64,000 nucleotides of DNA. Source: Terebella lapidaria (lineage: Eukaryota > Annelida > Polychaeta > Terebellida > Terebellidae). Shown one piece after another: positions 49,301 through 54,035 of the stretch. Under the pieces are notes generated by a model. That model did no database searches. It had not been told where the DNA came from and saw nothing but the letters and a program-made list of their open reading frames with translations. The position numbers were made by a program, and so were the translations under genes. The stretch is taken from positions 97,807,515 through 97,871,514 of the forward strand of contig OX424555.1 in NCBI GenBank assembly GCA_949152475.1, in the 5' to 3' direction. Positions within the stretch are counted from its first letter, which is position 1; every line of letters starts with the position of its first letter.

Positions 49301-52250
49301 GATCAGTAACAAACAAGTACAATATTACATACAGTTCATGCCCTGCTAAGAATTTTATATTTAGTATTTATCTCCAAACGGTACGAACTAAAGCATAATG
49401 TGAGATAAAACTGATTATATGGTCTTGTCAGAAATACATGAGACCTCTGATGTATTACTGATCATACCACTTGAATTCTGTCATAATGTACATGTAGTCA
49501 TGTCAGTGGGGTTTGGTCACCCTAATGTGGTCCTAATGTAGTCAAAGTTTACACTTGTCATCATAATGCATTGGAAAGACTAAAAATTCATCATAATGTG
49601 TTGGGGAGAGTCATAATGCACCCACCTCTCCTCATCTGGCGTCTGTGCTGTGTTGTGGTTAGCGTCTCGCAGGTAAAGACTGAAGTCAATCACTCCCATC
49701 TGTTGATTAGGAGATTTGTGATTTGCCAAGATCTCAACAAGAAGTATGCATTCAGTGACAGTTAACAAGATAATATGTTCAGCAAAGTTAGCAGTTGTAT
49801 AGTATACAACTGCAGCAAAGTTAGCAGTTGTATAGTATACAACTGCTAACTTTGCTGAACATATTATCTTGTTAATATGTATACCATGAAAAAATTATTA
49901 TTGCTAGCGTATTTAACATTATAGCTGTTGTTGTTTTTGAAGGCATCTTAATCTAATCAGATATAACTAACCATGAATTTTAATATTAAAACTAAACATT
50001 TCACCAAATATATACAAATATCATACAGGAAGATAATTGATATTCATGTACGAGAAATGCAGGATGAGTTTTTTAACTCCACACCTCAGCCCTGCCATGT
50101 ACACGCTCATTCATCTCCATAATACCCAATCATCTCCAATACCGACCCACCCTCCACACCCCCGTCCCCACACTGTCACACACCGGCTGGTCTAGGTCCT
50201 CATCTTTGATCCCAATCGTACAGTCGATAACGTTGAGGCCGACCAGCAGTCCGCTAATAACAGTCGCCTCCTCCTCCAGCATGATGGCTCCCGGCTCATA
50301 CAGCTCACTACAGACATACCGGTAGTCAGGAAACAGATTACTTCAATAACATTAGTCGATATGTACTCACATCATATATCTCATAATCATACATGAGATC
50401 TATAATAACTCTGTTCTTGTGGAAGTACTCTCTCAGTATCCTTATCCGAACCGAGTGGCATTGATTATAAACATCACATCATTGAGTACTTACAAACCAT
50501 CGATGGCTTTAAATTGCTTACTTTAAGATGTCCTCCTTTCTCTCAACAAGAACTTTGAAATAATCCGCCAGCCGTTTTTGCATGAGAGCCAAGCGCAGCC
50601 AAGCCCTGGCCCGACCTAACGGAGTTCTGTAGGGTAAAGTGACGCAGTGGTGAACATAGCAACATGGAAATATTAATAATACATAAAAGTACATAACAGA
50701 AACTACAATGTATAATGGACATGTAATTATATGTAACAAATAACTATTGCTTAGGCAAGTACAATGTATATGTATCCGAGTATTTCTCGTACATGTCTAC
50801 ACAACATTTGTTGTCAAGTCACACTGGACAGCAAAATCCGTGTCCAACATCCAGTATTCAATTTATATAAGCATATTGTGATTCCACTGTGAAATTTGCT
50901 ATCCAGTTTGTTGTACATACTTGACGTTTGGCATCTGTCGCACACTAGTTGTGATGTCGACGGCGTCTGTCATGAACTGTTCCACACGCTCCAACACAGC
51001 CCAAAACTCCCGCTTGTCTCGTAGAATGCCTTTCTTTGCTGGGGAAAATATACAAAAGTTGTAAATGTGAATAAATACATGTAATGTATTAATTGTTTTG
51101 AAAAAAGTATTTCCAACTTTGGACGTCTGTTCTTATGAACAACCATCCATGTCACACAATAAACGCTGAATTTCTAAATTTCAGCGTTTCTGAATTTCTA
51201 ATTACTGGAGATATGAAAATAAATTATAAGAATAGTTTGTACGTTTGATGCCGTGTCTGAGAACATGTTCCAAGACGACAAAGAACTGCTGGAGTGGCAC
51301 GCTGTCTTCATCCAGCATCCGTCCATGTGAGAGAGACGAGTCTATCAGCTCCTTGATCACCAGCTTACACACCTTCAACAGGTTTGTACGCTCAATCGTC
51401 ATCGGGTCTCGACCTGTGGAAAGTCACAGGGCATCAAAACAATTCAGCAAAACGTATCTACAACCTAGCAACCTCTAGAAAACTTGAAACATTCAGCTGC
51501 AACGCATGCAAAGGAGTCGAGAACTATTCAACAAACACATGCACCAATTTGATACATCTGTGCCCTGAAGTAAAATCATTTCATAGCAGTTATGATCTCG
51601 GACTTGGAAAATGTTGAAAACCCAATGAAAAAGGCAGACTTGACTATATAAAGTGATGTAACATGTTCAACAGCTGTTGAGATATTGAATGGACGAATGT
51701 TCACAAGTTGATGACAATGTGAACCACACCTTGAGGAAATTGTGATAAAAAAATGTGTTCCGCAAATCAAAAATCACACATTAATATGGCAGCGGAAGAC
51801 CAGTCTGAGAATACTACGGAAGGCAGCAGGAGGGAGAATGCTGATATTGTGAGAATATGGGCCAGTATGAGGGTATTAACACTGATTTATAGACGAGACA
51901 GTATCTAAGCTTGACATTGCTGGGTGTGAGGTGAGACAAGATTGGTTACCATGGCTACATGTACAAGTGCACAAACTACTAATGACACATTTAAGTCGGG
52001 TCACTTGTTGATTGTGGCGGGTCTGACGCCCTAACAATTGACAGCTCCAGGGAGATAGGACTGGGGGGGCTGGGGGTAGAGCAGTAGGGGAGAATGTGTT
52101 GCCATGGAAACGTTACACACCATCCTCGGAAGTGACGGAGGTCATCGAGGTGAACATGTCGAGTTGTACATCGGTCAGCTCTCGCAGACACAACCACTCG
52201 CCGTCCACTGACACTCGGAAGTTACACAAGTAAATCGTCTCTGCCGCCAT
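4210..52250 (-). CDS. RUFY: RUN and FYVE domain-containing protein (RUFY1/2/3 orthologue), 16 exons
   Basis: The coding exons, in transcript order, are 52250-52121, 51413-51243, 51038-50921, 50626-50522, 50307-50184, 49699-49626, 49298-49230, 49004-48833, 47396-47280, 41480-41313, 25402-25305, 23951-23865, 20916-20787, 20639-20545, 8291-8165 and 4347-4210. All borders are AG/GT and every phase matches, giving 640 residues (human RUFY2 is about 606). The N-terminus [14 protein letters not shown] resembles RUFY3 (METIYLCKFRVS). The RUN domain spans about residues 45-215 ([35 protein letters not shown]). Coiled coils cover about 245-560, and the FYVE finger 573-640. RUFY proteins bind small GTPases such as Rab4/Rab14/Arl8 through RUN and coiled-coil regions and PI3P through FYVE, on early endosomes. 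One invertebrate gene appears to stand for the vertebrate RUFY1-3 set. The introns are swollen by repeats and one holds a GnRH gene. Confidence 0.95.
4919..7895 (+). mobile_element. satellite-bearing hairpin-ended element (copy 1, near full length)
   Basis: The 5' end is the hairpin TTAGCCCAAGGGCTAA followed by GAAAGGTTACCGGAC; the 3' end is AGGTTATCGGACC-aaa-GGTCCGGTAACCT at 7862-7890. Between them lie about a dozen 134-bp tandem units, then a tail with three partial repeats of a GGGAAAGTCCCATTTGGGCC segment and a run of GGACGGACGACG. There is no ORF. Terminal hairpins, no visible target duplication and an internal minisatellite are known from non-autonomous Helitron/Helentron-type elements such as bivalve 'pearl' repeats; the match to that class is inference. 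Related copies are at 11.35, 13.45, 27.88, 34.03 and 54.04 kb. Confidence 0.8.
5050..6715 (+). repeat. 134-bp satellite array with four-unit higher-order period
   Basis: Each unit reads approximately TGACCTTGAAAATGAGGTCA, then AAGGTCAAATTCAAGGTCA, then AT-rich spacer with CATATATCATTTCCTATATG. Units alternate between variants (TCCTGTGACC versus GCTCTGACC; AAAGGTCA versus AGAGGTCA). The same variant with 'gaagtcagaggtcaaattcgagg' recurs near 5250 and 5790, about 537 bp (four units) apart, and a close relative near 6360. Confidence 0.85.
7920..8056 (+). mobile_element. 3' end remnant of a related hairpin element
   Basis: GACGGACGCCAGACGCC is followed by an inverted pair, AGCTTATCGGACC...GTTCGGTAAGCT, at about 8026-8052. 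This is the same architecture as the 3' end of the satellite-bearing family, but the sequence has diverged. It looks like a truncated sister element. Confidence 0.5.
8165..8291 (-). CDS. RUFY: RUFY penultimate exon, first half of FYVE finger
   Basis: The exon enters in phase 2 (completing a Glu codon) and leaves in phase 0 at CGCAAG/GTACAAG. It encodes 42 residues ending [15 protein letters not shown]. It supplies the WTED motif (Trp573) and zinc ligands Cys582 and Cys585. Its acceptor is TATGTTCCAG/GTCCAAGC, and a minisatellite whose units copy that acceptor starts immediately upstream in the transcript. Confidence 0.95.
8292..8660 (-). repeat. 39-bp minisatellite starting at a RUFY splice acceptor
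   Basis: About nine units read on the - strand as GAGCTGCTATCATAATGTAC then CCATGTATATTCCAGGTCT. The true acceptor at 8292 is TATGTTCCAG/GTCCAAGCTG; the units carry TATATTCCAG/GTCTGAGCTG. So each unit contains a copy of the acceptor and about the first ten exon bases. The array resumes at 10921-11035, beyond two insertions. Confidence 0.9.
8666..9061. mobile_element. hAT-type MITE with 8-bp target duplication
   Basis: The ends TAGTGTTGGGA and TCCCATCACTA are inverted, and the element is flanked by perfect 8-bp direct repeats GAGTATAC at 8658-8665 and 9062-9069. An 8-bp duplication is the mark of the hAT superfamily. The interior is AT-rich with ATCGATCATCGAT palindromes and no coding frame. 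It is inserted in the 39-bp minisatellite. Confidence 0.85.
9184..10919. mobile_element. LTR-like direct-repeat element, non-coding fossil
   Basis: Two direct repeats of about 449 bp (9182-9630 and 10472-10920) appear identical throughout and enclose about 840 bp of AT-rich sequence with no gag or pol reading frame. TAGAG occurs at both outer edges (9179-9183 and 10920-10924), consistent with a 5-bp target duplication. The layout fits a short terminal-repeat (TRIM-like) LTR derivative. Identical terminal repeats suggest a recent insertion. I see no convincing primer-binding site, so the class is tentative. It interrupts the 39-bp minisatellite. Confidence 0.6.
10921..11040 (-). repeat. continuation of the 39-bp acceptor minisatellite
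   Basis: Three more units (AGCAGCTAAGACCTGAAACA style on the + strand) follow the LTR-like insertion directly. They show that the array once ran continuously from 8292 to about 11040. Confidence 0.8.
11353..13160 (-). mobile_element. satellite-bearing hairpin element (copy 2, inverted, 5' truncated)
   Basis: The reverse-oriented 3' hairpin AGGTTACCGGACC...GGTCCGAGAACCT starts at 11353. The tail segment follows, split by an insertion at about 11512-11832, and then about nine 134-bp satellite units in the - orientation. The 5' TTAGCCC hairpin is missing; the array stops near 13160 in unrelated sequence. Confidence 0.75.
11512..11832. mobile_element. inverted-repeat MITE built of GACATGCGAGAAG motifs
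   Basis: The arms are GCCGGTGCGACATGCGAGAAG-like at the left and its complement, ending CATGTCGTACCGGCG, at the right. Each arm contains further GACATG(C/T)GAGAAG repeats. The centre is AT-rich with CCATGGTTTAACATGG. It sits inside the tail of the inverted satellite element, so it inserted later. There is no ORF. Confidence 0.65.
13978..16419. repeat. 2.4-kb duplicated block, copy B, with RUFY terminal exon
   Basis: This is a direct copy of 2803-5226, more than 99% identical and about 18 bp longer, mainly from homopolymer length. It lies in the RUFY intron between exons 20545-20639 and 8165-8291. Its left junction is the start of the hairpin-ended element joined to a satellite unit; its right junction is seamless within satellite. 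Confidence 0.93.
15403..15540 (-). pseudogene. RUFY: misplaced duplicate of RUFY terminal FYVE exon
   Basis: The translation matches the true last exon ([10 protein letters not shown]...QRYSAN, stop) and the acceptor GTCTCTTTCAG is preserved. It lies upstream, in transcript order, of the exon carrying the first half of the finger. Exon 20639-20545 ends in phase 2 while this copy starts in phase 0, so direct splicing to it would shift the frame and lose the FYVE fold. Exon 20916-20787 ends in phase 0 and could join in frame, but would give half a zinc finger. It is therefore a decoy exon, a very recent duplication or an assembly error. Confidence 0.8.
17617..19225. other. RUFY intron sequence without recognisable features
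   Basis: I see short AT-rich and mixed sequence, scattered ORFs of fewer than 80 codons with no family resemblance, and no RNA gene. Nothing here is supported as a gene. Confidence 0.5.
19226..19316. repeat. (AT)n microsatellite
   Basis: About 45 uninterrupted TA/AT dinucleotides. The length is likely to vary between alleles. Confidence 0.98.
19546..20531. repeat. 26/27-bp minisatellite abutting a RUFY splice donor
   Basis: About 37 units of GGTTACCATGGTTACACATA + CCATCA, alternating 26 and 27 bp (CCATCA versus CCATTCA). A longer period of about 360 bp is visible: the rare CACAGGGTTACC variant lies near 19680 and 20040. All three + frames stay open through the array because no unit contains a stop, but the composition is repeat-derived and it is not a gene. 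The array ends about 14 bases from the RUFY donor at 20544 (GA/GTAAGT). On the - strand each unit holds a donor-like GATG/GTATGT. Confidence 0.95.
20545..25402 (-). CDS. RUFY: RUFY exons 11-14, coiled-coil region
   Basis: The exons are 25402-25305 ([20 protein letters not shown]), 23951-23865 ([20 protein letters not shown]), 20916-20787 ([20 protein letters not shown]) and 20639-20545 ([20 protein letters not shown], ending LGSHLSE). The phases 0-2, 2-2, 2-0 and 0-2 are mutually consistent. The text matches the RUFY2 blocks [28 protein letters not shown] and EQEQALQELG. The exon after 25305 is short compared with RUFY2, so this stretch of coiled coil is trimmed. Confidence 0.93.
20917..21190 (-). 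repeat. degenerate TGACCTT-rich array at a RUFY acceptor
   Basis: On the - strand the sequence before the acceptor TGACCTTCAG/CACAGCG is full of TGACCTT and TGACCTC words at irregular 15-40-bp spacing, ten or so in 270 bp. It looks like a decayed tandem array whose unit resembled the acceptor itself. The degeneracy leaves this tentative. Confidence 0.4.
21191..23864. other. RUFY intron, unique-looking sequence
   Basis: AT-rich sequence with no supported gene, RNA or clear transposon. The ORF at 22977-23303 (+) resembles no family I know and has ordinary AT-rich composition. Confidence 0.45.
25140..25315 (-). repeat. 55-bp tandem triplication spanning a RUFY exon-donor border
   Basis: On the - strand ATGGAGGAACG/GTTAGTG (true donor, exon edge 25305) is followed by two more copies with edges at 25250 (GGAACG/GTCAGTG) and 25195 (GGTACG/GTCAGTG), separated by CGAGCTGTGAGGGCGG and G-rich runs. 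The unit includes the last 11 exon bases. The spacing of 55 is not a multiple of three, and the first intron bases reach a TGA, so only the first donor keeps the reading frame. Confidence 0.92.
25612..27869. mobile_element. 2.3-kb non-coding repeat element with CRE palindromes
   Basis: It begins TTTGCCGGAATTCTGAAGGTCA and ends in a hairpin CTTGCCG...CCGGCAAG at 27840-27866. The inside shows loosely repeated blocks of several hundred bases with TGACGTCA palindromes, AGGTCAAGGTCA words and AACGTCAATTACGTC. There is no ORF. A 3' terminal hairpin again suggests a Helitron/Helentron-like non-autonomous element; I could not find a second copy here to fix the ends. Confidence 0.5.
27878..28393 (+). 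mobile_element. satellite-bearing hairpin element (copy 4, truncated)
   Basis: The 5' end TTAGTCCGAAGGCTAAGAAA GGTTACC is followed by about three diverged 134-bp units. The 3' half is missing; sequence changes at the MITE beginning 28394. Confidence 0.7.
28394..28695. mobile_element. TA-flanked MITE (CCGTATTGGTCC ends)
   Basis: Inverted ends CCGTATTGGTCCTA and TAGGACCAATACAG are flanked by TA on both sides (28392-28393 and 28696-28697). It is 302 bp with no coding frame. The TA target fits the Tc1/mariner/pogo group. Confidence 0.7.
28696..31440. other. RUFY intron upstream of the nested GnRH gene
   Basis: No gene is supported. A GC-richer patch at 30110-30275 is open on the + strand between an acceptor-like CTACCCATCAG and CGG/GTGAGC, but it resembles no family and lies 1.2 kb upstream of the GnRH TATA box. 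It could be a regulatory island or an unidentified exon. Confidence 0.35.
31447..31480 (+). promoter_or_regulatory. GnRH gene core promoter: TATA box and initiator
   Basis: TATAAAT at 31447-31453 is followed 17-20 bp later by an initiator-like CACTCAGTCT at about 31465-31474. The sequence just upstream is GC-richer (GGAGGGAGGAG). The position fits the 5' end of exon 1 of the GnRH gene, which ends at the strong donor GTAAGT at 31744. TATA-plus-initiator promoters are typical of tissue-restricted peptide genes. Confidence 0.6.
31470..37985 (+). CDS. GnRH: GnRH/corazonin-like preprohormone gene (coding 32306-37700)
   Basis: Exon 1 is non-coding (about 31470-31743). The coding exons are 32306-32566 (exon from 32282), 35511 to about 35592, 37247-37413 and 37662-37700, with polyA signal AATAAA at 37963. 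The start [20 protein letters not shown] is a signal peptide ending near SNG; the mature sequence [12 protein letters not shown] with RKR follows. It predicts pGlu at the N-terminus and an amidated C-terminus (Gly donor, dibasic site). The associated peptide has [17 protein letters not shown], the family's cysteine block, and later [17 protein letters not shown]. Splice phases 0, 1 and 0 agree only if the 35.5-kb exon ([20 protein letters not shown]) is included. In lophotrochozoans such peptides act through GnRH/AKH-type receptors in neuroendocrine and reproductive or energy control. The first coding exon is near certain, the later ones less so. Confidence 0.85.
32306..32566 (+). CDS. GnRH: GnRH precursor: signal peptide, mature peptide, start of associated peptide
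   Basis: The exon (acceptor TTTCTGGCAG/GTAGCC, donor ATACAG/GTGAGA) holds 87 codons. Residues 1-26 are a hydrophobic signal peptide, 27-38 [12 protein letters not shown], 39-41 RKR, then a Ser/Tyr-rich linker and C72 in KCVIRPQVQ. Compared with bivalve QNYHFSNGWQPG, Ala at position 2 and Phe at 10 differ; I recall annelid forms also having QAYHF. Confidence 0.95.
33134..33172. repeat. 39-bp near-perfect palindrome
   Basis: The 19-bp arms TCAGAAATACATAAGAGAG and its complement are separated by one base. No repeat family is recognised. It lies in the GnRH intron. Confidence 0.9.
33842..34018. mobile_element. 177-bp TA-flanked MITE (CAGTGGTCCCTGTAAGATAAG ends)
   Basis: The inverted ends CAGTGGTCCCTGTAAGATAA and complement have TA on both sides (33840-33841, 34019-34020). 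A further internal copy of the end motif (TTATCTTACAG) occurs. It is non-coding and belongs to the Tc1/mariner/pogo-type TA inserters. Confidence 0.8.
34026..34890 (+). mobile_element. satellite-bearing hairpin element (copy 5, short)
   Basis: Complete from TTAGCCCAAGAGCTAA to the 3' hairpin AGGTTATCGGACC...GCTCCGGTAATCT. It has only about three satellite units plus the GGGAAAGCTCCATTTGGGCC tail and a GACGGACG run. This shows that unit number varies freely between copies. Confidence 0.8.
35511..35592 (+). CDS. GnRH: probable third coding exon of the GnRH precursor
   Basis: The acceptor TTTTGATCTTCAG is good. The + frame in phase 0 reads [20 protein letters not shown] and on to AYNS. Two donors, at 35589/35590 (GTAGTG) and 35592/35593 (GTGGGC), leave phase 1, exactly what the next exon at 37247 needs. 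The opposite strand is also open here (35337-35645), so strand assignment rests on the phase argument. Confidence 0.55.
36158..36177 (+). repeat. poly-G tract
   Basis: A run of about 20 G lies in the RUFY intron and the GnRH intron. Similar tracts occur at about 3332, 3440, 14508, 14611, 43295, 52530 and 52852; the reported length is uncertain. Confidence 0.8.
37247..37700 (+). CDS. GnRH: last two coding exons of the GnRH precursor
   Basis: The exon 37247-37413 (acceptor TTGCCCTGCAG, donor GAG/GTAAAA) reads [20 protein letters not shown] and on to LSKWLE. The exon 37662-37700 reads [12 protein letters not shown] and stop. Codon use is clearly coding-like (GACGCCCCAGAGACGACTGG). I do not recognise this tail in known GnRH-associated peptides, so its membership rests on phase, orientation and the shared polyA signal. 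Confidence 0.6.
37963..37968 (+). terminator. polyA signal AATAAA for the GnRH gene
   Basis: An AATAAA lies 263 bp after the stop codon of the last GnRH exon, in AT-rich sequence, followed by unrelated repeats. Confidence 0.6.
38460..39350. mobile_element. foldback element with long inverted arms
   Basis: The left arm (about 38463-38575: ACTAGTAA, TGGTCTTTACGG, AAAAGTTACAGC) is the complement of the right arm (about 39225-39346: GCTGTAACTTTTGAAG, CCGTAAAGACC, TTTACTAGT). The centre includes GGTTGCTATGGTTACC-type words. A single diverged arm also lies at 62997-63165. Confidence 0.6.
39555..41312. repeat. 34-bp minisatellite starting at a RUFY splice donor
   Basis: About 50 units of GTTGAAGGTTGCTATGGTTA + CCAACCTGTAGCTA, with alternating G(C/T)TATGGTTGCC and GGTTAC(T/C)AGCC types, and an internal duplication of 476 bp (14 units; GTACCTAGTTGAAGGCTTTT near 40533 and 41009). 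On the - strand each unit holds AGCTACAG/GTTGGTAACC, a copy of the true exon end AAGCTACAG/GTCAGTAACC at 41313. Confidence 0.95.
41313..41480 (-). CDS. RUFY: RUFY exon 10, coiled coil
   Basis: This exon has 56 codons, phase 0 at both ends: [20 protein letters not shown], then [20 protein letters not shown], ending LYNKLQ. It matches RUFY1/2 ([24 protein letters not shown]) very closely. The array at 39555-41312 starts at its donor. Confidence 0.96.
41902..44313 (-). mobile_element. Tigger/pogo DNA transposon, 2.4 kb
   Basis: The ends CAGTAAACTCCCGTTATAAC and complement-like CGAGAGTTTACTG are flanked by the TA duplication (41900-41901, 44314-44315). The subterminal repeats CGTTATAACGAAG/CGATATATCCGACTTTGAAA match the ends of the shorter relative at 53128. 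It carries one transposase gene on the - strand. Confidence 0.92.
42233..43787 (-). pseudogene. Tigger transposase (CENP-B-like HTH plus DDE domain), one frame break
   Basis: Reading starts [20 protein letters not shown], a psq/CENP-B-type helix-turn-helix ([20 protein letters not shown]), then a second Tc5-type HTH. The catalytic core has [20 protein letters not shown] and [12 protein letters not shown], giving the D-D-D triad. The acidic C-terminus ([12 protein letters not shown]) is usual for Tigger. The frame shifts at the G run 43295-43308, between the HTH half (frame ending ..LLADFPPPP) and the DDE half, so the gene is broken there or the homopolymer is miscounted. Otherwise it is intact, suggesting recent activity. 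Confidence 0.9.
44371..45042. mobile_element. 672-bp TA-flanked MITE (CCGTATTTATTCAATTAG ends)
   Basis: The ends CCGTATTTATTCAATTAGTT and complement AACTAATTGAATAAATACGG are perfect over 20 bp, with TA at both flanks. It has no long ORF. The element is inserted in AAACT-rich older repeat sequence. Confidence 0.88.
45045..46009. other. RUFY intron without recognised features
   Basis: It contains a short (CA)n and AGACAGACAGACA stretch near 45750-45800 and otherwise unique-looking sequence. I see no gene. Confidence 0.45.
46010..47279. repeat. 56-bp minisatellite starting at a RUFY splice donor
   Basis: About 22 units of CTCTCTCCTCCTACAGCTGT + TTCCATGACAACCCCTGGTA + ACCCATCAGTCACCCC. The array reaches the exon edge at 47280, where the donor is CTG/GTGGGTGATC; its - strand units have GGG/GTGACTGAT at the matching place. 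Each unit also holds GTTTCCATGACAAC, which resembles an RFX X-box. Confidence 0.95.
47280..49004 (-). CDS. RUFY: RUFY exons 8-9, coiled coil
   Basis: The exon 49004-48833 reads [20 protein letters not shown] then [20 protein letters not shown] and ends HTKLIK. The exon 47396-47280 reads [20 protein letters not shown] then [19 protein letters not shown]. Phases are 2-0 and 0-0. They correspond to RUFY2 [20 protein letters not shown] and TYKHSRQGLDEMY. The repeat-laden intron between them includes two MITEs. Confidence 0.94.
47968..48533. mobile_element. 566-bp TA-flanked MITE (CAGTGCCATCCATTAATT ends)
   Basis: The ends CAGTGCCATCCATTAATTCG and AATTAATGGATGGCACTG are inverted, with TA at both flanks (47966-47967, 48534-48535). 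No transposase frame is seen. It is of Tc1/mariner/pogo type. Confidence 0.88.
48611..48822. mobile_element. 212-bp TA-flanked MITE (CTGTAAAGCC ends)
   Basis: The ends CTGTAAAGCCATTTAAGTTC and GAATTATTTGTGGCTTTACAG are inverted, with TA flanks. The interior has several CGCGAA/TTCGCG words (TTCGCGTTTTCGCGATC). It lies 10 bp from the RUFY donor at 48832. Confidence 0.88.
49230..52250 (-). CDS. RUFY: RUFY 5' exons: RUN domain and neck
   Basis: Seven compact exons (introns 0.2-0.8 kb) encode residues 1-263. Recognisable blocks are the start [74 protein letters not shown], the acidic [29 protein letters not shown], then [12 protein letters not shown] and [17 protein letters not shown]. This is the conserved RUFY RUN-to-coiled-coil order. 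The start ATG at 52250 lies in a good context after a 5' leader of unknown length; GC content rises upstream, fitting a promoter near 52.3-52.5 kb. This short-intron half contrasts with the repeat-expanded 3' half. Confidence 0.93.
49761..49876. repeat. compound palindrome with tandem core
   Basis: TTAACAAGATAATATGTTCA then GCAAAGTTAGCAGTTGTATA is mirrored at the right by its complement ending TATTATCTTGTTAA, giving arms of about 50 bp. A 33-bp piece (GCAAAGTTAGCAGTTGTATA...) is also repeated in tandem at the centre. It is a foldback structure about 60 bp from RUFY exon 6. Confidence 0.9.
49877..50183. other. short RUFY intron
   Basis: Ordinary AT-rich intron sequence between exons 50184-50307 and 49626-49699, with nothing distinctive. 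Confidence 0.5.
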
Positions 52251-53125
52251 CTTTGTGTCACCGACGTCGCTACCGACAGACTGACAGACAAACAGACGGA
52301 CGCGTGACAGACGTCAGGCCCTCAGGGGCCACTTCCACGACAACAGCTCCCGACAGAGCGGACCGACGTCTGACACACTGTGGCTCCCTGTCACGCCGTC
52401 AGTGTTTTGATGACGGTGATGAGCTTCAGTCGACGGCAGACTCAAGGACAACAACAATAAACATGGCCGGCTGATCCAATATGCAACATGGAGGCTGTGA
52501 CGTATACATGGGCTGGAAGAGGTGGTTGGGGGGGGGGGGGGGGGTAGGAGCCACAGCAGTCAGGGATAGCAGGATACCAGTGAACGTTAAAGGGCCGATG
52601 TTCAACCCTCCCCAGTCCCCACATTTGGAGTGTACAGCCAGCAGCACCGAGGCAGTGGTGGAGGACCAGAGGAGACAGAACGGGAGCCAGACAGGCAGGG
52701 AAAGATTCCCCTATAACTACACCCGCACCCCCTACCAGCCTCAGCCTCCCCTACCACATTGTACCAGCCAACAGCCAGACACCCGACCTGGGCTGTGGGG
52801 GAACACTGGGAAGGGGAAGTGGGAGGGAGGGGGCGGGGGAGGGGGCAGGAGGGGGGGGGGGGGCGGCCAAGGCGGTGACACAATCAGGATGACTTGTCCT
52901 TGGCTTTGGGGTGATGTCAAATAACAGGGGCAAGGATTACATCTGATAACTTTGTGGGACGATAACAAAACAATCAGCCCAATCGTCCAATTTTTATCCG
53001 GTCTCTGACACTCGCTCTGTGTTATAGAGCTATCAGGGTCAGTAATCCGAGGGTTTCCACACACAGATATTGATCCTGCTACAACAAACACAAAAACCCA
53101 ACCAGTTGGACATACATATACCATG
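52251..53125 (-). other. RUFY 5' leader and upstream G-rich region
   Basis: Bases 52251-52470 are GC-richer with ACGGACGCG-type CpGs and probably hold the 5' UTR and promoter of the short RUFY transcript. No TATA box is clear. Purine-rich G tracts follow at 52530-52544 and 52795-52865. Confidence 0.4.
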
Positions 53126-53127
53126 TA

Positions 53128-53856
53128 CAGTAAACTCCCGTTATAACAAAGTCGATGGGACCCATGTGAGTACTTCGTTATAAAAGAAGTTTGTAATAAA
53201 AGAAGTTACATATTTAAATGTTGTTTCTCATTCATTTCTCCATGTGGTTTCTCTCAAAACAAGAACACAAATAATTAGTTTATATGAATAGTTTGTGGTT
53301 CAATGAATACATGTTTCCGTTTGGTAGACATGATGACTATTTATAAATTTCATAATTTGCTCTATTCATAGCCCATTGTGCGCCCTGTAAAATGTGATTA
53401 ACATACTATTGGTACATAATCTATTCAATATGACAAAATCTGCTCGGCATCGTGTGAAAACAAGACTGTAACTACATCGTGAACAACTTAGCCTGCCTGA
53501 TTGCAATCGACCAGTAACACGTGCAGACAGCTGACAACTAAAATCACAGCTTGCAATGCACCAGTAGTCAATGTATTTGGCCACGATTTCTTTCTGAGGG
53601 GCGATTGTCAACAGCCAGCCGGGCGTGAAATTGACCAGCTTCGATGACTTCGCTTTAACCGTAGCAACTTCAATGCATTCGATGGGATTGAGACCAGCGC
53701 ATGTGTTTGATATAAGCGAAATTTCGATATATCCATTTCGTTATATCCGGCGTCATTTGTAATGTAATTGAATGGAGACTGGGCAGGACCACTAACCTGC
53801 TTCGTTATAAGAGGGTACTTCGATATATCCGACTTTGAAATAACGGGAGTTTACTG
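53128..53856 (-). mobile_element. 729-bp deletion derivative of the Tigger element
   Basis: The ends CAGTAAACTCCCGTTATAAC and CGGGAGTTTACTG have TA flanks. Both subterminal regions match the 2.4-kb element at 41902 (CGATATATCCGACTTTGAAA; TACATGTTTCCGTTTGGTAG around the transposase start). Almost all of the transposase is absent, from about the counterpart of 42065 to 43757, so it is a non-autonomous internal deletion product. Confidence 0.88.
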
Positions 53857-54035
53857 TATTTGGATGTTATTGGCATTTACCTTGAAATATAGCTGTGTAC
53901 ATTTATAATTAATTTATCATGTTTTATTAATACCAGCACCAAAATGGATAGAATACAATGTTTTATGCATGTATAAATCGTGAAAATCGTACAGCACACA
54001 GGTCAACACTAACATTATATCTCTCAATGATTCTC

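Noticed and set aside
52481-52924. 147-codon Gly/Pro-rich ORFs on both strands
   Set aside because: They are driven by G and C homopolymers upstream of RUFY; low complexity and no partner exons.
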